This document shows, one piece after another, positions 1 to 10,208 of a stretch of DNA of 30,325 nucleotides. The stretch is from contig CAICTM010001382.1 in the NCBI GenBank assembly GCA_903772945.1, forward strand, positions 1 through 30,325, in the 5' to 3' direction. Under the pieces are notes generated by a model, which had not been told where the DNA came from, made no database searches, and saw only the letters and a list, made by a program, of their open reading frames with translations. Within the stretch, counting starts at the first letter, position 1; each line of letters opens with the position of its first letter. Source of the stretch: Seminavis robusta (Eukaryota; Bacillariophyta; Bacillariophyceae; Naviculales; Naviculaceae). Both the position numbers and the translations under genes were made by a program.

Positions 1-805
1 GCTTTCACCAACGGCCTTTTCCATTGTCAGTTGACTATCGTAGCTCAGTGCCACCCTGGTAGAACGAAGAATGTGAGACAATCAAACATGAAATCAAATC
101 TGAGATCCTGGCTGTTGCAGCATTCAGCTGAAATTCAATTCCCTTACCAGTTTCTCGATCCGTTGACCATTGGAACTCCCTTGATAGAGACGACATTCCC
201 TAGGTTTTTGAACTTTGCAAGGACCTCATCATACTGTTGGTTTGTGCTAAATCCAAATACTAGGATCCAGAATTCGTCAAAAGCACGAGGGACAATGGCG
301 TTGTCATTGTGTGGGGGCACCTGCCGAAGAAAACAAGTGCAGAATAAACATCGACATGAAAGTGATGATGAGGAAAAGAGACAGTGACCATTCGAAATAG
401 TACGACAAGAGATCCCAGACTCACCTCATTTGGAACGGGAGCCGCTGAACCCAACGCATTCGCCTCAGCAGCTCCCATGCTCATGGAGAGACTCCAACGC
501 GGTGGACCCTGAATCGGTTCTCGTGGAAACCCGTTATTATTACCAGCAAGACTTGTCGGCGTATCATTGTTTGGCAGTCGACGTTGTCGGATTCCCGTCC
601 CAAATCCCACAGCTCCGTTTGTTCCGAGGGGGGTCAAGGGACTACGGTCGCTACTACCATATCCAGGCATGGGACTGTTGTTGCCCTTGCCCATGGTGGA
701 AATAAGCGACAAGGACTGCTCTCGCCTGTCACTGCTGGGCGGTCTCGATCCAGCATCCCCTGCAAAGGGATTAGAGGGTCTTGGAGGCGGGAACATGGTG
801 GTCAT
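1..805 (-). CDS. Nup35/Nup53-type nucleoporin with RRM-like MPPN domain, C-terminus beyond window
   Basis: Three exons on the minus strand: 805-425, 320-148 and 55-1 (open at the window edge), with introns 424-321 (104 bp) and 147-56 (92 bp), both GT..AG. The joined frame gives 203 residues. Residues 1-127 are low-complexity and rich in Pro, Ser, Gly and Asn, starting MTTMFPPPRPSNPF. Residues about 133-203 resemble the RRM-like fold of Nup35/Nup53: an 'FDEFWILVFGF' strand, a 'LAKFKNLGNVV' helix/strand, then 'NWVALSYDSQ' matching the family 'NWMHIRYQS' signature, and an 'EKAV' helix. In known family members this domain dimerises and links inner-ring nucleoporins to the pore membrane. The ATG at 805 is the only good start and lies in the divergent promoter shared with the next gene. 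The family call rests on motif recall; the C-terminal amphipathic helix lies outside the window. Confidence 0.8.
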
Positions 806-1227
806 GTAGGTACTAAAGCTGCTCTACGAGAGGCCAAGCGTTTCTTTGGATCGACAAACAAAAAACAAACAACAACTTGAGCGACAAACGTCGGGGTGTT
901 GTGAAAGCTCGAATGCAATGGCTGCTACTTTTTGAATTTGTGCAGTAGTGTTGGCGTTAAAACGTGGTCAGGAATCCAAAATCGATTCGAATCGATTCGA
1001 ACCAGATTCTTTCGATTGATGAATCGAATCATTCGATATGACACAATCATTTTCTCACTTTGACGCTTTCCCATCAACCGAAAATGACACAATGACGTGA
1101 GAGACCCTCAGAACCGCGACGCGGATTTATTACTGTATTTGGAAAGTTGTCTCCGGTAGCCCTTTCTTCTCCACCAGCAAAGCCAGCGACAGAGCGGCAG
1201 CAAACAGCTTTTGAACGATCCAACGGC
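806..1227. promoter_or_regulatory. Divergent intergenic region with ATTCGATT-rich cluster
   Basis: This is the shared upstream region of the nucleoporin (-) and the secreted protein gene (+). It holds a cluster of repeated ATCGATTCGA / GAATCGAATC words at about 980-1037 and a TGACGT hexamer at 1093-1098. No gene or RNA is visible. A promoter role is inferred from position only. Confidence 0.4.
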
Positions 1228-1798
1228 ATGCATTGGTTAAGGCTCTTATCATCCTTGGCACTGTTACCGACAGTCGCCGGAACCGGTACAAGAAACGCCA
1301 ACAACACTCCAAAGGAGAATGATGCTGATGCTTGTGTTTCGCTCCTGTTCTACAACAGTGCAGACTGTCAAGGCGAACCAGTCCGATCCATGACCTTTCC
1401 AACATGGTCCGCAAAACCGGGAGGCCCTTGCTGTAAGTACAGGGCAACGCGAGAATGAATCGAATCAAATCGAAGTTCGGAACTAACATCAATTTTGCTT
1501 GGCTTGGCTCAAAGATCACGACAAAACGATGCCTAACTACTCTGTGAAAAACCAACGGTGTGATCTTGCTCGAGGTGCATTTCACCAGAGCGTCTTCTCC
1601 TGCAGCACTAGTTGCGAGACCAAATGGTACAACCAATGGTTTTCGCCCGACGAACAGAAGTTTACAGCTGAAAGTTGCTTTCATGGCATCAGGCTTGACT
1701 ACTGCGTGCAAGGACAATGTCCTTCCAGTGCACATCAGGCAGATGAAAGTGCTGTTGTGCCCGTAGTGGTACCTGTGTTGGAATCATCCACTCGCTAG
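1228..1798 (+). CDS. Small secreted cysteine-rich protein, unknown family
   Basis: Two exons, 1228-1432 and 1515-1798, separated by an 82-bp intron (GTAAGT...AAAG) in phase 1. The product is 162 aa. The start at 1228 is the first ATG in frame and opens directly into a hydrophobic signal peptide (MHWLRLLSSLALLPTVAG). The mature part has nine cysteines (DAC, ADC, GPC, QRC, FSC, TSC, ESC, DYC, GQC), a 'YNSADC' motif and a central Trp/Tyr-rich 'KWYNQWF' segment, then a Ser/Val-rich tail. No catalytic motif or membrane anchor is seen. The most likely location is extracellular or in the secretory pathway with several disulfides; an odd cysteine is left over. I do not recognise the family. The stop codon lies 117 bp from the convergent BRCA2 stop. 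Confidence 0.65.
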
Positions 1799-1915
1799 CT
1801 AGCATTGGAGTGCACGATACAAAGCTAAGGTAGACACACATTGAAGTCTTCTGATATATCACCGTGGCTGATAGAGTGGACCGCCGCATTGGGGCGTCAG
1901 AAGCTGTCAACGTCA

Positions 1916-4900
1916 CTATTCCGAAGTATCGTAGACACCGCACAGAGCTTCCAAATCGACAGCGCTGATCTGGCAGACTTCGAACTCACAAGGACGATAG
2001 CTGGTAATGCTTTGAGCAGACGATTCGGTGCGCTTCAGGAGAAATCGATGTAAGACCCCTCTGGCTCTGAAGAACTTTCCAAGCAGCGTGAGTTTTGAAC
2101 ACAATCCTTCTTCTACCGAACTGAGGGAGACGGTTTCGTGGTCCGAGTTTGGGAGCACAACGTCCTGCAACAGGTGATAAGGGAAGGTAAACTCTTGCTG
2201 GCTACCCGAGGCACTGTCGACGAGGACACTAAGGTGATGAGACGGTTGCACCTTGAAGCCCGCAATGTAGCCCACCAAGGGGACGAAAGTCGCTTTCGGT
2301 CTTTGCAACGTGAACAGTCCACAGTCCAAGAAAGCGGCGCGACGGGACAGTAGGGATCGACCAGCAGTTGACACGGCCCACGCACGAAGGTTGGCAGACG
2401 TTGGTTCACTGATCTTCGTTCGAATACTTGACATCACTCGAAACTCCAAGACAGCGCAGTTCTCCACTGCGTCAAAAGGCAAGACGGTCAAATCTCGAAA
2501 AGCCAAAACTCGAGGTTGTTCCACACACTGTCTTGCAAAAGGAGAGCGGAGCCCAATCGAGTCTCCAATCCCCTTCAAACCCCCGCACTGAACCCGCACA
2601 ACCAATGATGACTTGTCTGTCAGGTAGATTGACATCTTTTCGTCACTGTCGCTCTCGACAACTTTGAGGATAACTCCAACAATGTCGTGTTCATTGGGAG
2701 CCTCGCCCCCCTCATCACGCCTGGCTTTGCCTTGCAAAAGGCGACGGGAGTAAACATGGATTTGAAATATCGAGACGGGTTTGCGTTCGGAATAGCACAG
2801 AGACATAAGTTCTGGCGAGAATGAAGTCCTTGAAGAACATGCGGTGATGGTGGTTCTCCCGTTGGCGGACAACTGGATGCGCCCTTCGTACTTCTGTCTC
2901 GCAGCTAGGTTCTCCACTTGGATAAGACCTCCCTCGCGAAACAGGCCCAACTGTTCTTCGGTTGGTGACCAGACAGTAAGAATCCCTTGTTCGTTGCAGA
3001 TTCTTTCTCCGGCTCGATCAAGCAGGCTGCGGTCGTGGCTTGCAACAAGCACCCGAAGAAAGGGCGTGGAATGGCGAATTAGAGATTCGTCCTCTTCTAT
3101 CTTTGCTTGCACCTCTTGTTGGATGCGTCTTTGCAAAACCGCACTGCGTTTAGCCCTCCATCTTTCAATAATCGACTTTCCTTCGTTGTTCAGCCCATGA
3201 TAGAAGTCTTCCGGGGATGGACTGGTCGTCAAGCGAGTCCACAGTGGGGGAGCCAGCTCGTCAACATCCTGTGCAAATGTAAACAAAGCATTCAAGACAA
3301 GTTTTGTGGGACGGACGTGCTGATGAAGCAATTGGGTATGCACTTGGAAAATTGCCCATCAACTCTGCTGCATACCTTGGTGCACTCCTGCTCAACTTCT
3401 TCCGTGAACTTCTCTATCAAATTCAGCTTTCGACGTTCAAAATCCACCCTTTGCTTGTGCTCTTCTGCCTCTGTGATCATTTCTTCTTCTCCCGAATCTC
3501 CACGATGCAGATACATCATGGGGTATTTCCTGCAAACGAGGAGACTTATCATTGGAATAAACCCACCGCCCGGAACGACATCGGACACCTTTTTGACTCG
3601 AAGCAACCCCTTGTCATCCCGCAATTGCTGACATGGAGGAACGAAACCCAATTTTGCGTCCCACTTTGCGAGCCGCGATGCATTCGCTGAAATCCGCAAG
3701 AATACTTTGCATTGCTTTAGGTAAGGAGTGTTGCTGTCGTCAAGAGGATCGATCCCGTCGTCAGCTCCCACTAGACACGCCCCTGAGACCATCATCTTTG
3801 TCCCGACCTTGATTCGCCCGCTTTCAAGGTACTCACAAATCTTGCCGTCAGGAGCAGCATGTACAGAGTACCAACCATCCGTCAGTTCCATCGAATACGT
3901 GGTACCAGCGGCGGGTGAACTGTCACTGCCTTTTCTCTGATTTGGTCCTTCCTTGTTCTTGTCAATGGCGTTTTGACGAAACACTTGACAGACACAAAGG
4001 ATCATCATGCGGGCTGCTGACGTGTCTTTGTTGAGAATCTTTCGTAGCACTGGGCGCTTGCCTTCATTGTACTCTTTGCAATAGCGATGATAGAGCTTTG
4101 CAATGAGATTTTCATAAGAAAGAAGAGTACCGCCATGAATCCACGAGAAACGTCGCTCGAGGGACGCCAGCTTCCAGACAATCCAGCGCTTGTGGTTCAA
4201 CAACCACTTCGTATTGACGAAGTCCTTTTTGCAACCTCTCTCTACCAATGAGACATGCAGGTCAGACGGGAAACCAATGAGGCCTTGCAACTGATTCACG
4301 TGGTCACGGAAAGAGTGAGGAAAGGAACCATTGGGACTGGCGTGAAAAACAAGTTCAGCAGCGTTGGTGCTGTCCACTTCTAGCGTCACTTCTGCAACAC
4401 CGTCTGACCTGCATTGTTTTCGATCCGTTGTCATCAAGTTGCTCGTTGCCTCGTGGCTTGAGGTAGTCACTTTGGATGCCTTAGGAGGTCCAACATCCGC
4501 AGGCACAAGGGAATCTTGAATCCCTGCTGTCTCCAACGGAATGCGATGATTGGAACTATCAATCTCGCCTTGACAATCAAAGTGAATTGGGACCGGCGAA
4601 ACTGCTTCGGTCGGCAAAGCTAGTTGTGGAGATTCGTTCAAGGGATATGCGCACTTGCGGAAACCGACAGACATTGTAACAACTGACTTTGCACTTCGCG
4701 AGTAACAAGGCGTTTTCGACACCACTTCAGAATAAAGATTCTCAGGATGTTGATTACGAAAGTCTTGTGCGACCTGATTTTGAGGTTCGTTCAAGCCATC
4801 GCGTCTTGGTGTTTTGGACACGCGATTATGGTCTCCATCGCCACCAATCGACGAAGCGGCGGCCCTACTTTCGAACGGCTGTTCCGTGTACTCCATAGTC

Positions 4901-7900
4901 GAATCGTCAAGACGAAGCATCTTCCCTTCTCGACAATAGTCCGAAAGCGGAGATGTAGCACTTCGTTTGTGACTGTCTCCGTCAAATTGCAAAGAACTAT
5001 TCGGCGTTGCACAAACTGGTTGCTCCTGCAAAGAAGGTCCATGCAAAGCTTTCTCGTCAACCGCCATGCTCTCTGCGTTGCCAGAAGCATGAAACGCAGA
5101 GACATGCGAAGAGGCCGACTTTTGGGAGACTCCACTGCTCAAGATGGCGCCAGCTTTCACCAGAGCTTCCTGTGAAACTTTGATACTCTTGGCTTTGCCC
5201 ACTGTACGAAATCCAATGCCAAAGGAGGGCTGTTGCGGGGCAGGGATGGACTTTTGACAAGCGGAACTGCCCAAGAGCGACTCAGCTTTCCCCAGTGCTT
5301 CTTCTGAAGCTGTGATGCGTGTTGCTTTGCCAGCAGTCTGAAAACCACCCATAGCGGATTGCTGTGGGGCATTGTTGGATCTGTGGGAGCCTGAACCACC
5401 CAAGATGGAGCCAGCAGTCTTGACAGCATCTTCTGACACACTGATGCTTGTTGCTTTGCCAGCAGTCTGAAAACCACCCATGGTGGGTTGTTGAGGGGCA
5501 TTGTTGGATCTGTGGGAGCCTGAACACCCAAGATGGAGCCAGCAGCCTTGAGAGCATCTTCTGACACACTGATGCTTGTTGCTTTGCCAGCAGTCTGAAA
5601 ACCACCCATAGCGGATTGTTGTGGGGCATTGTTGGATCTGTGGGAGCCTGAACCACCCAAGATGGAGCCAGCAGCCTTAGAGCATCTTCTGACACACTGA
5701 TGCTTGTTGCTTTGCCAGCAGTCTGAAAACCACCCATGTGGGTTGTTGGGGGCATTGTTGGATCTGTGGGAGCCTGAACACCCAAGATGGAGCCAGCAGC
5801 TTGAGAGCATCTTCTGACACACTGATGCTTGTTGCTTGCCAGCAGTCTGAAAACCACCCATAGCGGTTGTTGAGGGGCATTGTTGGATCTGTGGGAGCCT
5901 GAACCACCCAAGATGGAGCAGCAGCCTTGAGAGCATCTTCTGACACACTGATGCTTGTTGCTTTGCCAGCAGTCTGAAAACCACCCATAGCGGATTGCTG
6001 TGGGGCATGTGGATCTGTGGGAGCCTGAACACCCAAGATGGAGCAGCAGCCTTGAGAGCATCTTCTGACACAATGATGCTTGTTGCTTTGCCAGCAGTCT
6101 TAAACCACCCATGGTGGGTTGTTGAGGGGCATTGTTGGATCTGTGGGAGCCTGAACCACCCAAGATGGAGCCAGCAGTCTTGAAGCATCTTCTGACACAC
6201 TGATGCTTGTTGCTTTGCCACAGTCTGAAAACCACCCATAGCAGGTTGTTGAGGGGCATTGTTGGATCTGTGGGAGCCTGAACCACCCAAGATGGAGCCA
6301 GCAGCCTTGAGAGCATCTTCTGACACACTGATGCTTGTTGCTTTGCAGCAGTCTGAAAACCACCCATAGCGGATTGCTGTGGGGCATGGCTGGATCTGTG
6401 GAGCCTGAACACCCAAGATGGAGCCAGCAGCCTTGAGAGCATCTTCTGACACACTGATGCTTGTTGCTTTGCCAGCAGTCTGAAAACCACCCATGGTGGG
6501 TTGTTGAGGGGCATGGTTGGATCTGTGGAGCCTGAACCACCCAAGATGGAGCCAGCAGTCTTGAGAGCATCTTCTGACACACTGATGCTTGTTGCTTTGC
6601 CAGCAGTCTGAAAACCACCCATAGCAGGTTGTTGAGGGGCATTGTTGGATCTGTGGGAGCCTGAACCACCCAAGATGGAGCCAGCAGCCTGAGAGCATCT
6701 TCTGACACACTGATGCTTGTTCTTTGCCAGCAGTCTGAAAACCACCCATAGCGGATTGCTGTGGGGCATGGTTGGATCTGTGGGAGCCTGAACCACCCAA
6801 GATGGAGCCAGCAGCCTTGAGAGCATCTTCTGACACAATGATGCTTGTTGCTTTGCCAGCAGTCTGAAAACCACCCATGGTGGATTGTTGAGGGGCATGG
6901 TTGGATCTGTGGGAGCCTGAACCACCCAAGATGGAGCCAGCAGTCTTGAGAGCATCTTCTGACACACTGATGCTTGTTGCTTTGCCAGCAGTCTGAAAAC
7001 CACCCATAGCAGGTTGTTGAGGGGCATGGTTGGATCTGTGGGAGCCTGAACCACCCAAGATGGAGCCAGCAGCCTTGAGAGCATCTTCTGACACATTGAT
7101 GCTTGTTGCTTTGCCAGCAGTCTGAAAACCACCCATAGCGGATTGCTGTGGGGCATGGTCGGATCTGTGGGAGCCTGATCTGCTAAAGATTGACCCAGCT
7201 TTTTGCAAAGCTTCCTGTGACACACTGATGCTTGTGGATTTGCCAGCAGTCTTAAAGCCACACATGGTGGGTTGCTGAGGAGTGCAGTTGGGATTGTGGG
7301 AGCCTGAACTGCTAAAGATTAACCCATTTTTTTGGAGAGCTTCCTCTGAAACTACAATGCTTGTGGCTTTGCCAGTAGTCTTAAAACCACCCATAGGGAG
7401 ACTTAATGGAGTAGCAGGAGGCTTGACAGGACCCGAGTTTGTCAAGATGGACCCAGCTTTTTGGAGAGCTTCATCTGAAACTGTGATATTCTTGGCTTTG
7501 CCAGCTGTTTGAAATCCACTGCCAAAAGAGGCAGGCGTTTTGGAGATTCCACAGCTCAACACGGACCCAGCTTTTTGAAGGGCTTCTTCCGAAACTGTGA
7601 TGCTCTTGTGCATACCAGCAGTGCGAAATGCACCCATAAAGGGACCTGTTGGTGCTGCAGGAGCAGATCTTGACTTGTGGGTGTCTGAACCAGAGTTTTC
7701 CAGAGCTTCTTCTGAGACTGTGATGTTGTTGACATTGCCAACAGTCTTAGTTAAAAAGCCGCCCTTGCTGGGTTGTTGTGGGGCAGCCCCAGAGGTTTGG
7801 TAGCTTGAACTGCTCAAGATTGACCCAGCTCTTTTCAAAGCTTCTTCTGAAACTGTGATGTTGCTGGCCTTGCCTGCAGTCTTAAAGCCTCCAATAGCCG

Positions 7901-10208
7901 TCTGTCCAGGGGCGAAGTCTGAATTTTGGGAGCCTGAACCACTTAAGACGGACCCAGCCTTCTTGAGTGCATCTCCTGAGACTGTGATGTTCTTGCCAAT
8001 GCCAGCAGTGTGAAATCCAGGGAAAGTGGATAGAGTGTCAAGTGCTTTGTGTCCTTGATGCATTTTGCTTTCTGTTTGCTCTTTCACCACTGGATACTGG
8101 GTAGTTTGGGACACTTGATCATGATTAGCAACTGGGATCGCTTCCGGAAAGTCTAGTTTCCGCCGGTTGTCTGGATCATCTTCAGTCTCCACAAAGGCTC
8201 CCTTGAACTGAGATGACTGTGATTGTTGTGGAGCTGGGCGCACATTCTCGCTTCTTCCATTGCTGTTGGGTAGAGCTAATTGTTCGTTGTCCTTGTTGAT
8301 TGCGCCTGTATCGACAGGGCAAGGAACTGGTTCCTGCCGGGGCATTGCGCTTTGCGGTCCTTTGGAAACTGATACTGGTTCTTCTTGAGATGTTTGCGAT
8401 GGTGGAGTATATACGAAGGCATTGTGATCTTCCATTTCCCCATCGTCATGTTCCGCGGGCTCATCTTCCATTCGACTGTTCTTCGGTGAATGTGGTTTTT
8501 GTATCAGAGGGGCTGTGGCATGAATTTCTTGTACCGGTACCGGTACGGGTGAAAGCTCGTGGCCTTCAACGGCAATCCATCGTTCCTCACATTCCGTAGA
8601 TGCCGAGGATGCTTGCCGTCCCGTGGAGACTTCTGCTGAGGCCGACTCTGAATCAATCGTTTGCGACAATTGTTGTCCTTCGATGGATTCAGAGCAAGAG
8701 CTACTGCAATCTTGGGCGTTTGTACGATCTGCGTACCCTTCTTGTTGAGTTTGTAGATGTTCCTGTTCGGAGAGCTGTGCCAAACAGTGGTGGAAGGCAT
8801 CCACGTCATCATGATATTCAGCAGTAGTGATGATTGGACTTGCTATTGACGTACAGTGCTCGCGGGAATCTTCAACGGAGGTGTCATTGTCTCCAGACCC
8901 TGCAGACTCTGACCCTGGCGACACTCCCTCGCTTCCACACGCCATCAACGCTGTCATTCCCTGTGCTTTGGGTGGCTTTGATCGCGAGTTTTCTGGGGAC
9001 TCTTGAGGCTGGTTCGCTGGCGACAAGAGTAGGGAACTCGGCGTTTCCCCATCTGTATAGCTAGAGCCTCCGTCAATTAGGGGATCGGTGCCCACCACGG
9101 AATCCTTTGTCTCCTGCTGTGAGGATGGAGCGGCCTTGCTCTCGATTGGTAGCGCCAACATATCTTCTTGGCAGCTTGAATTGTCAGCGGATTGAATGCG
9201 GCTGGTGTCGCATCTGGTCGTTGTTGTGTCTTCCTGGATTACCATGAGATCGTCGCTTTCACAAGATATCAAACTTTCCACAGGTTGAGTTGGATTGCAG
9301 CTTTCTTGCGATTGTGGATTGTTGGTTTGGTGAGAGGTTTCGTGAGTCGACTCTTCGTCCGACTGTTTCGTTGGCAATTGACTCAATGAATCCGCCGTAG
9401 CTTCTATTTGATGTTGGATGGATATCCCTTCCATTTCAGGATTGGCTCGTTCTGCATCTCTGCCGTTATCTGTAACAGGTTTGCCTCCTCTAATCTGTTG
9501 GCTCTCTTCTTCCCCGTTGGCGCCATCGACCCTGATGGAGTCCAATGCGGAAGTGTGTGTGGTCGTTTCGTGTTCATCACTCACTGTAGAGTGCATATGA
9601 TTGTCAGATTCTTTGCTGGGACTTTCCTTTCCGGGCTGTGGACAGTGGAGGATATTGCTATCGTCTTTAGAAGACAAGGCTTTTGCTGGTTCTTCTGATG
9701 GCAACGCATTGTTTTCTTTTTCAAAAGGGATACAGTCTGGATCCACCAATTTTGTCTGGATGTTATTGTCGTGTTGCTGTTGCTGCTCTGTCTGACACGT
9801 TCTTTCTGACAATGGAGATTTGAGAAAAGAGAGAGGCACTATAGCCTGCAGAGCCTGCTGCCAATTGTCGTGGTTCTCTTCTTCGCTCAACAGGCCATCA
9901 TTGTCGCAAAGGACTAGTCTAACAGTAACTAATCGATCGGACATGGCATCCACTCGGCCCCGCTTTCGCCCTTGTTGCATCTTGGTATTGCGTGGTGATT
10001 TTGAGCCTGCGGTCTCTTGCCGTCGGGTGCTTTTCGTTCGCTCGTCCCTTTTCTTGTCTTTGGACGCTGGCGACGTCATTGCTGTGCAGGCAACAGAGGG
10101 CTCTTCTTCTCCGTCGTCGGGTCGCCTTGAGTCACAAGCTTGACACTGTCTCCGTCGCGCAGGATTCTCCAGAGTACACACTGAGCACGTCCATTTTTTG
10201 GACCTCAT
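1916..10208 (-). CDS. BRCA2: BRCA2 homologue with RanBP2-type zinc finger, giant BRC-repeat array and OB-fold DNA-binding domain
   Basis: BRCA2 loads RAD51 onto single-stranded DNA in homologous recombination. The start is the ATG at 10208; an upstream in-frame TTG at 10238 is not used. The order is: RanBP2/NZF-type zinc finger (W6, C8, C11, C22, C25); an acidic Ser/Gln/Glu-rich region to about residue 730; about 24 BRC-like motifs (8018-5038) with the FxxA core ('GFQTA'); a helical domain from about 4302; OB1 from about 3890 ('LTDGWYSV', 'ISANASRLAKW', 'KLGF'); a charged helical tower-like stretch about 3220-3070; and OB2/OB3 to the TAG at 1918-1916. One phase-0 intron (3375-3269, 107 bp) splits the acidic helix after OB1. 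The frame is broken in ten central repeat units by 22 missing bases. At 129 bp per unit, the joined coding length would be 8,208 nt, a whole number of codons (about 2,735 aa). An assembly error is more likely than pseudogenisation, because the DNA-binding region is well conserved. Confidence 0.9.
5038..8018 (-). repeat. Tandem BRC-repeat array, 129-bp unit
   Basis: About 24 consecutive units encode a 43-aa motif of the form GFQTAGKATSISVSEDAL, then KAAGSIL and a Gly/Ser/His-rich linker ending APQQ. Read on the coding strand, units 1-7 (8018 to about 7135) are diverged. Units 8-21 (about 7135-5350) are almost identical. Units 22-24 (about 5350-5038) diverge again, and the last is degenerate ('AFHASGNAESMAVDEKAL'). 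Spacing of a landmark (accaccca) is exactly 129 bp at 7128, 6999, 6870 and 6741. It then falls to 124-128 bp at 6614, 6486, 6359, 6231, 6104, 5980, 5853, 5729, 5601 and 5473, and returns to 129 bp at 5344. Confidence 0.92.
5473..6748 (-). other. Deletion-ridden part of the BRC array, probable sequencing or assembly error
   Basis: Ten units here are short by 2, 1, 2, 1, 2, 5, 2, 5, 1 and 1 nt, in order from 6741 down to 5473. The losses are mostly single bases from short runs, such as ggg to gg in 'ctgtgggagcc', cc to c in 'gaaccaccc', and cc to c in 'gagccagcagcc'. No insertion was found. The reading frame jumps several times but never meets a stop, because the unit is open in all three coding-strand frames. 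Confidence 0.75.

Noticed and set aside
38..70. Text resembling a tRNA D-arm (TAGCTCAGT...GGTAGA)
   Set aside because: It falls on the exon 3 / intron 2 boundary of the nucleoporin gene and has no partner T-arm.
980..1005. B-box-like GGTTCGAATCG on the minus strand
   Set aside because: It belongs to the ATTCGATT repeat cluster and does not fold into a tRNA.
5038..8018. Regular direct repeats resembling a CRISPR array or satellite
   Set aside because: The unit is 129 bp, has no unique spacers, and encodes BRC motifs in frame with BRCA2 domains on both sides.
1916..10208. Reading the BRCA2 frameshifts as proof of a pseudogene
   Set aside because: Lesions are confined to the near-identical repeat core, are all deletions, and add up to a frame-restoring total; flanking domains have no lesions.
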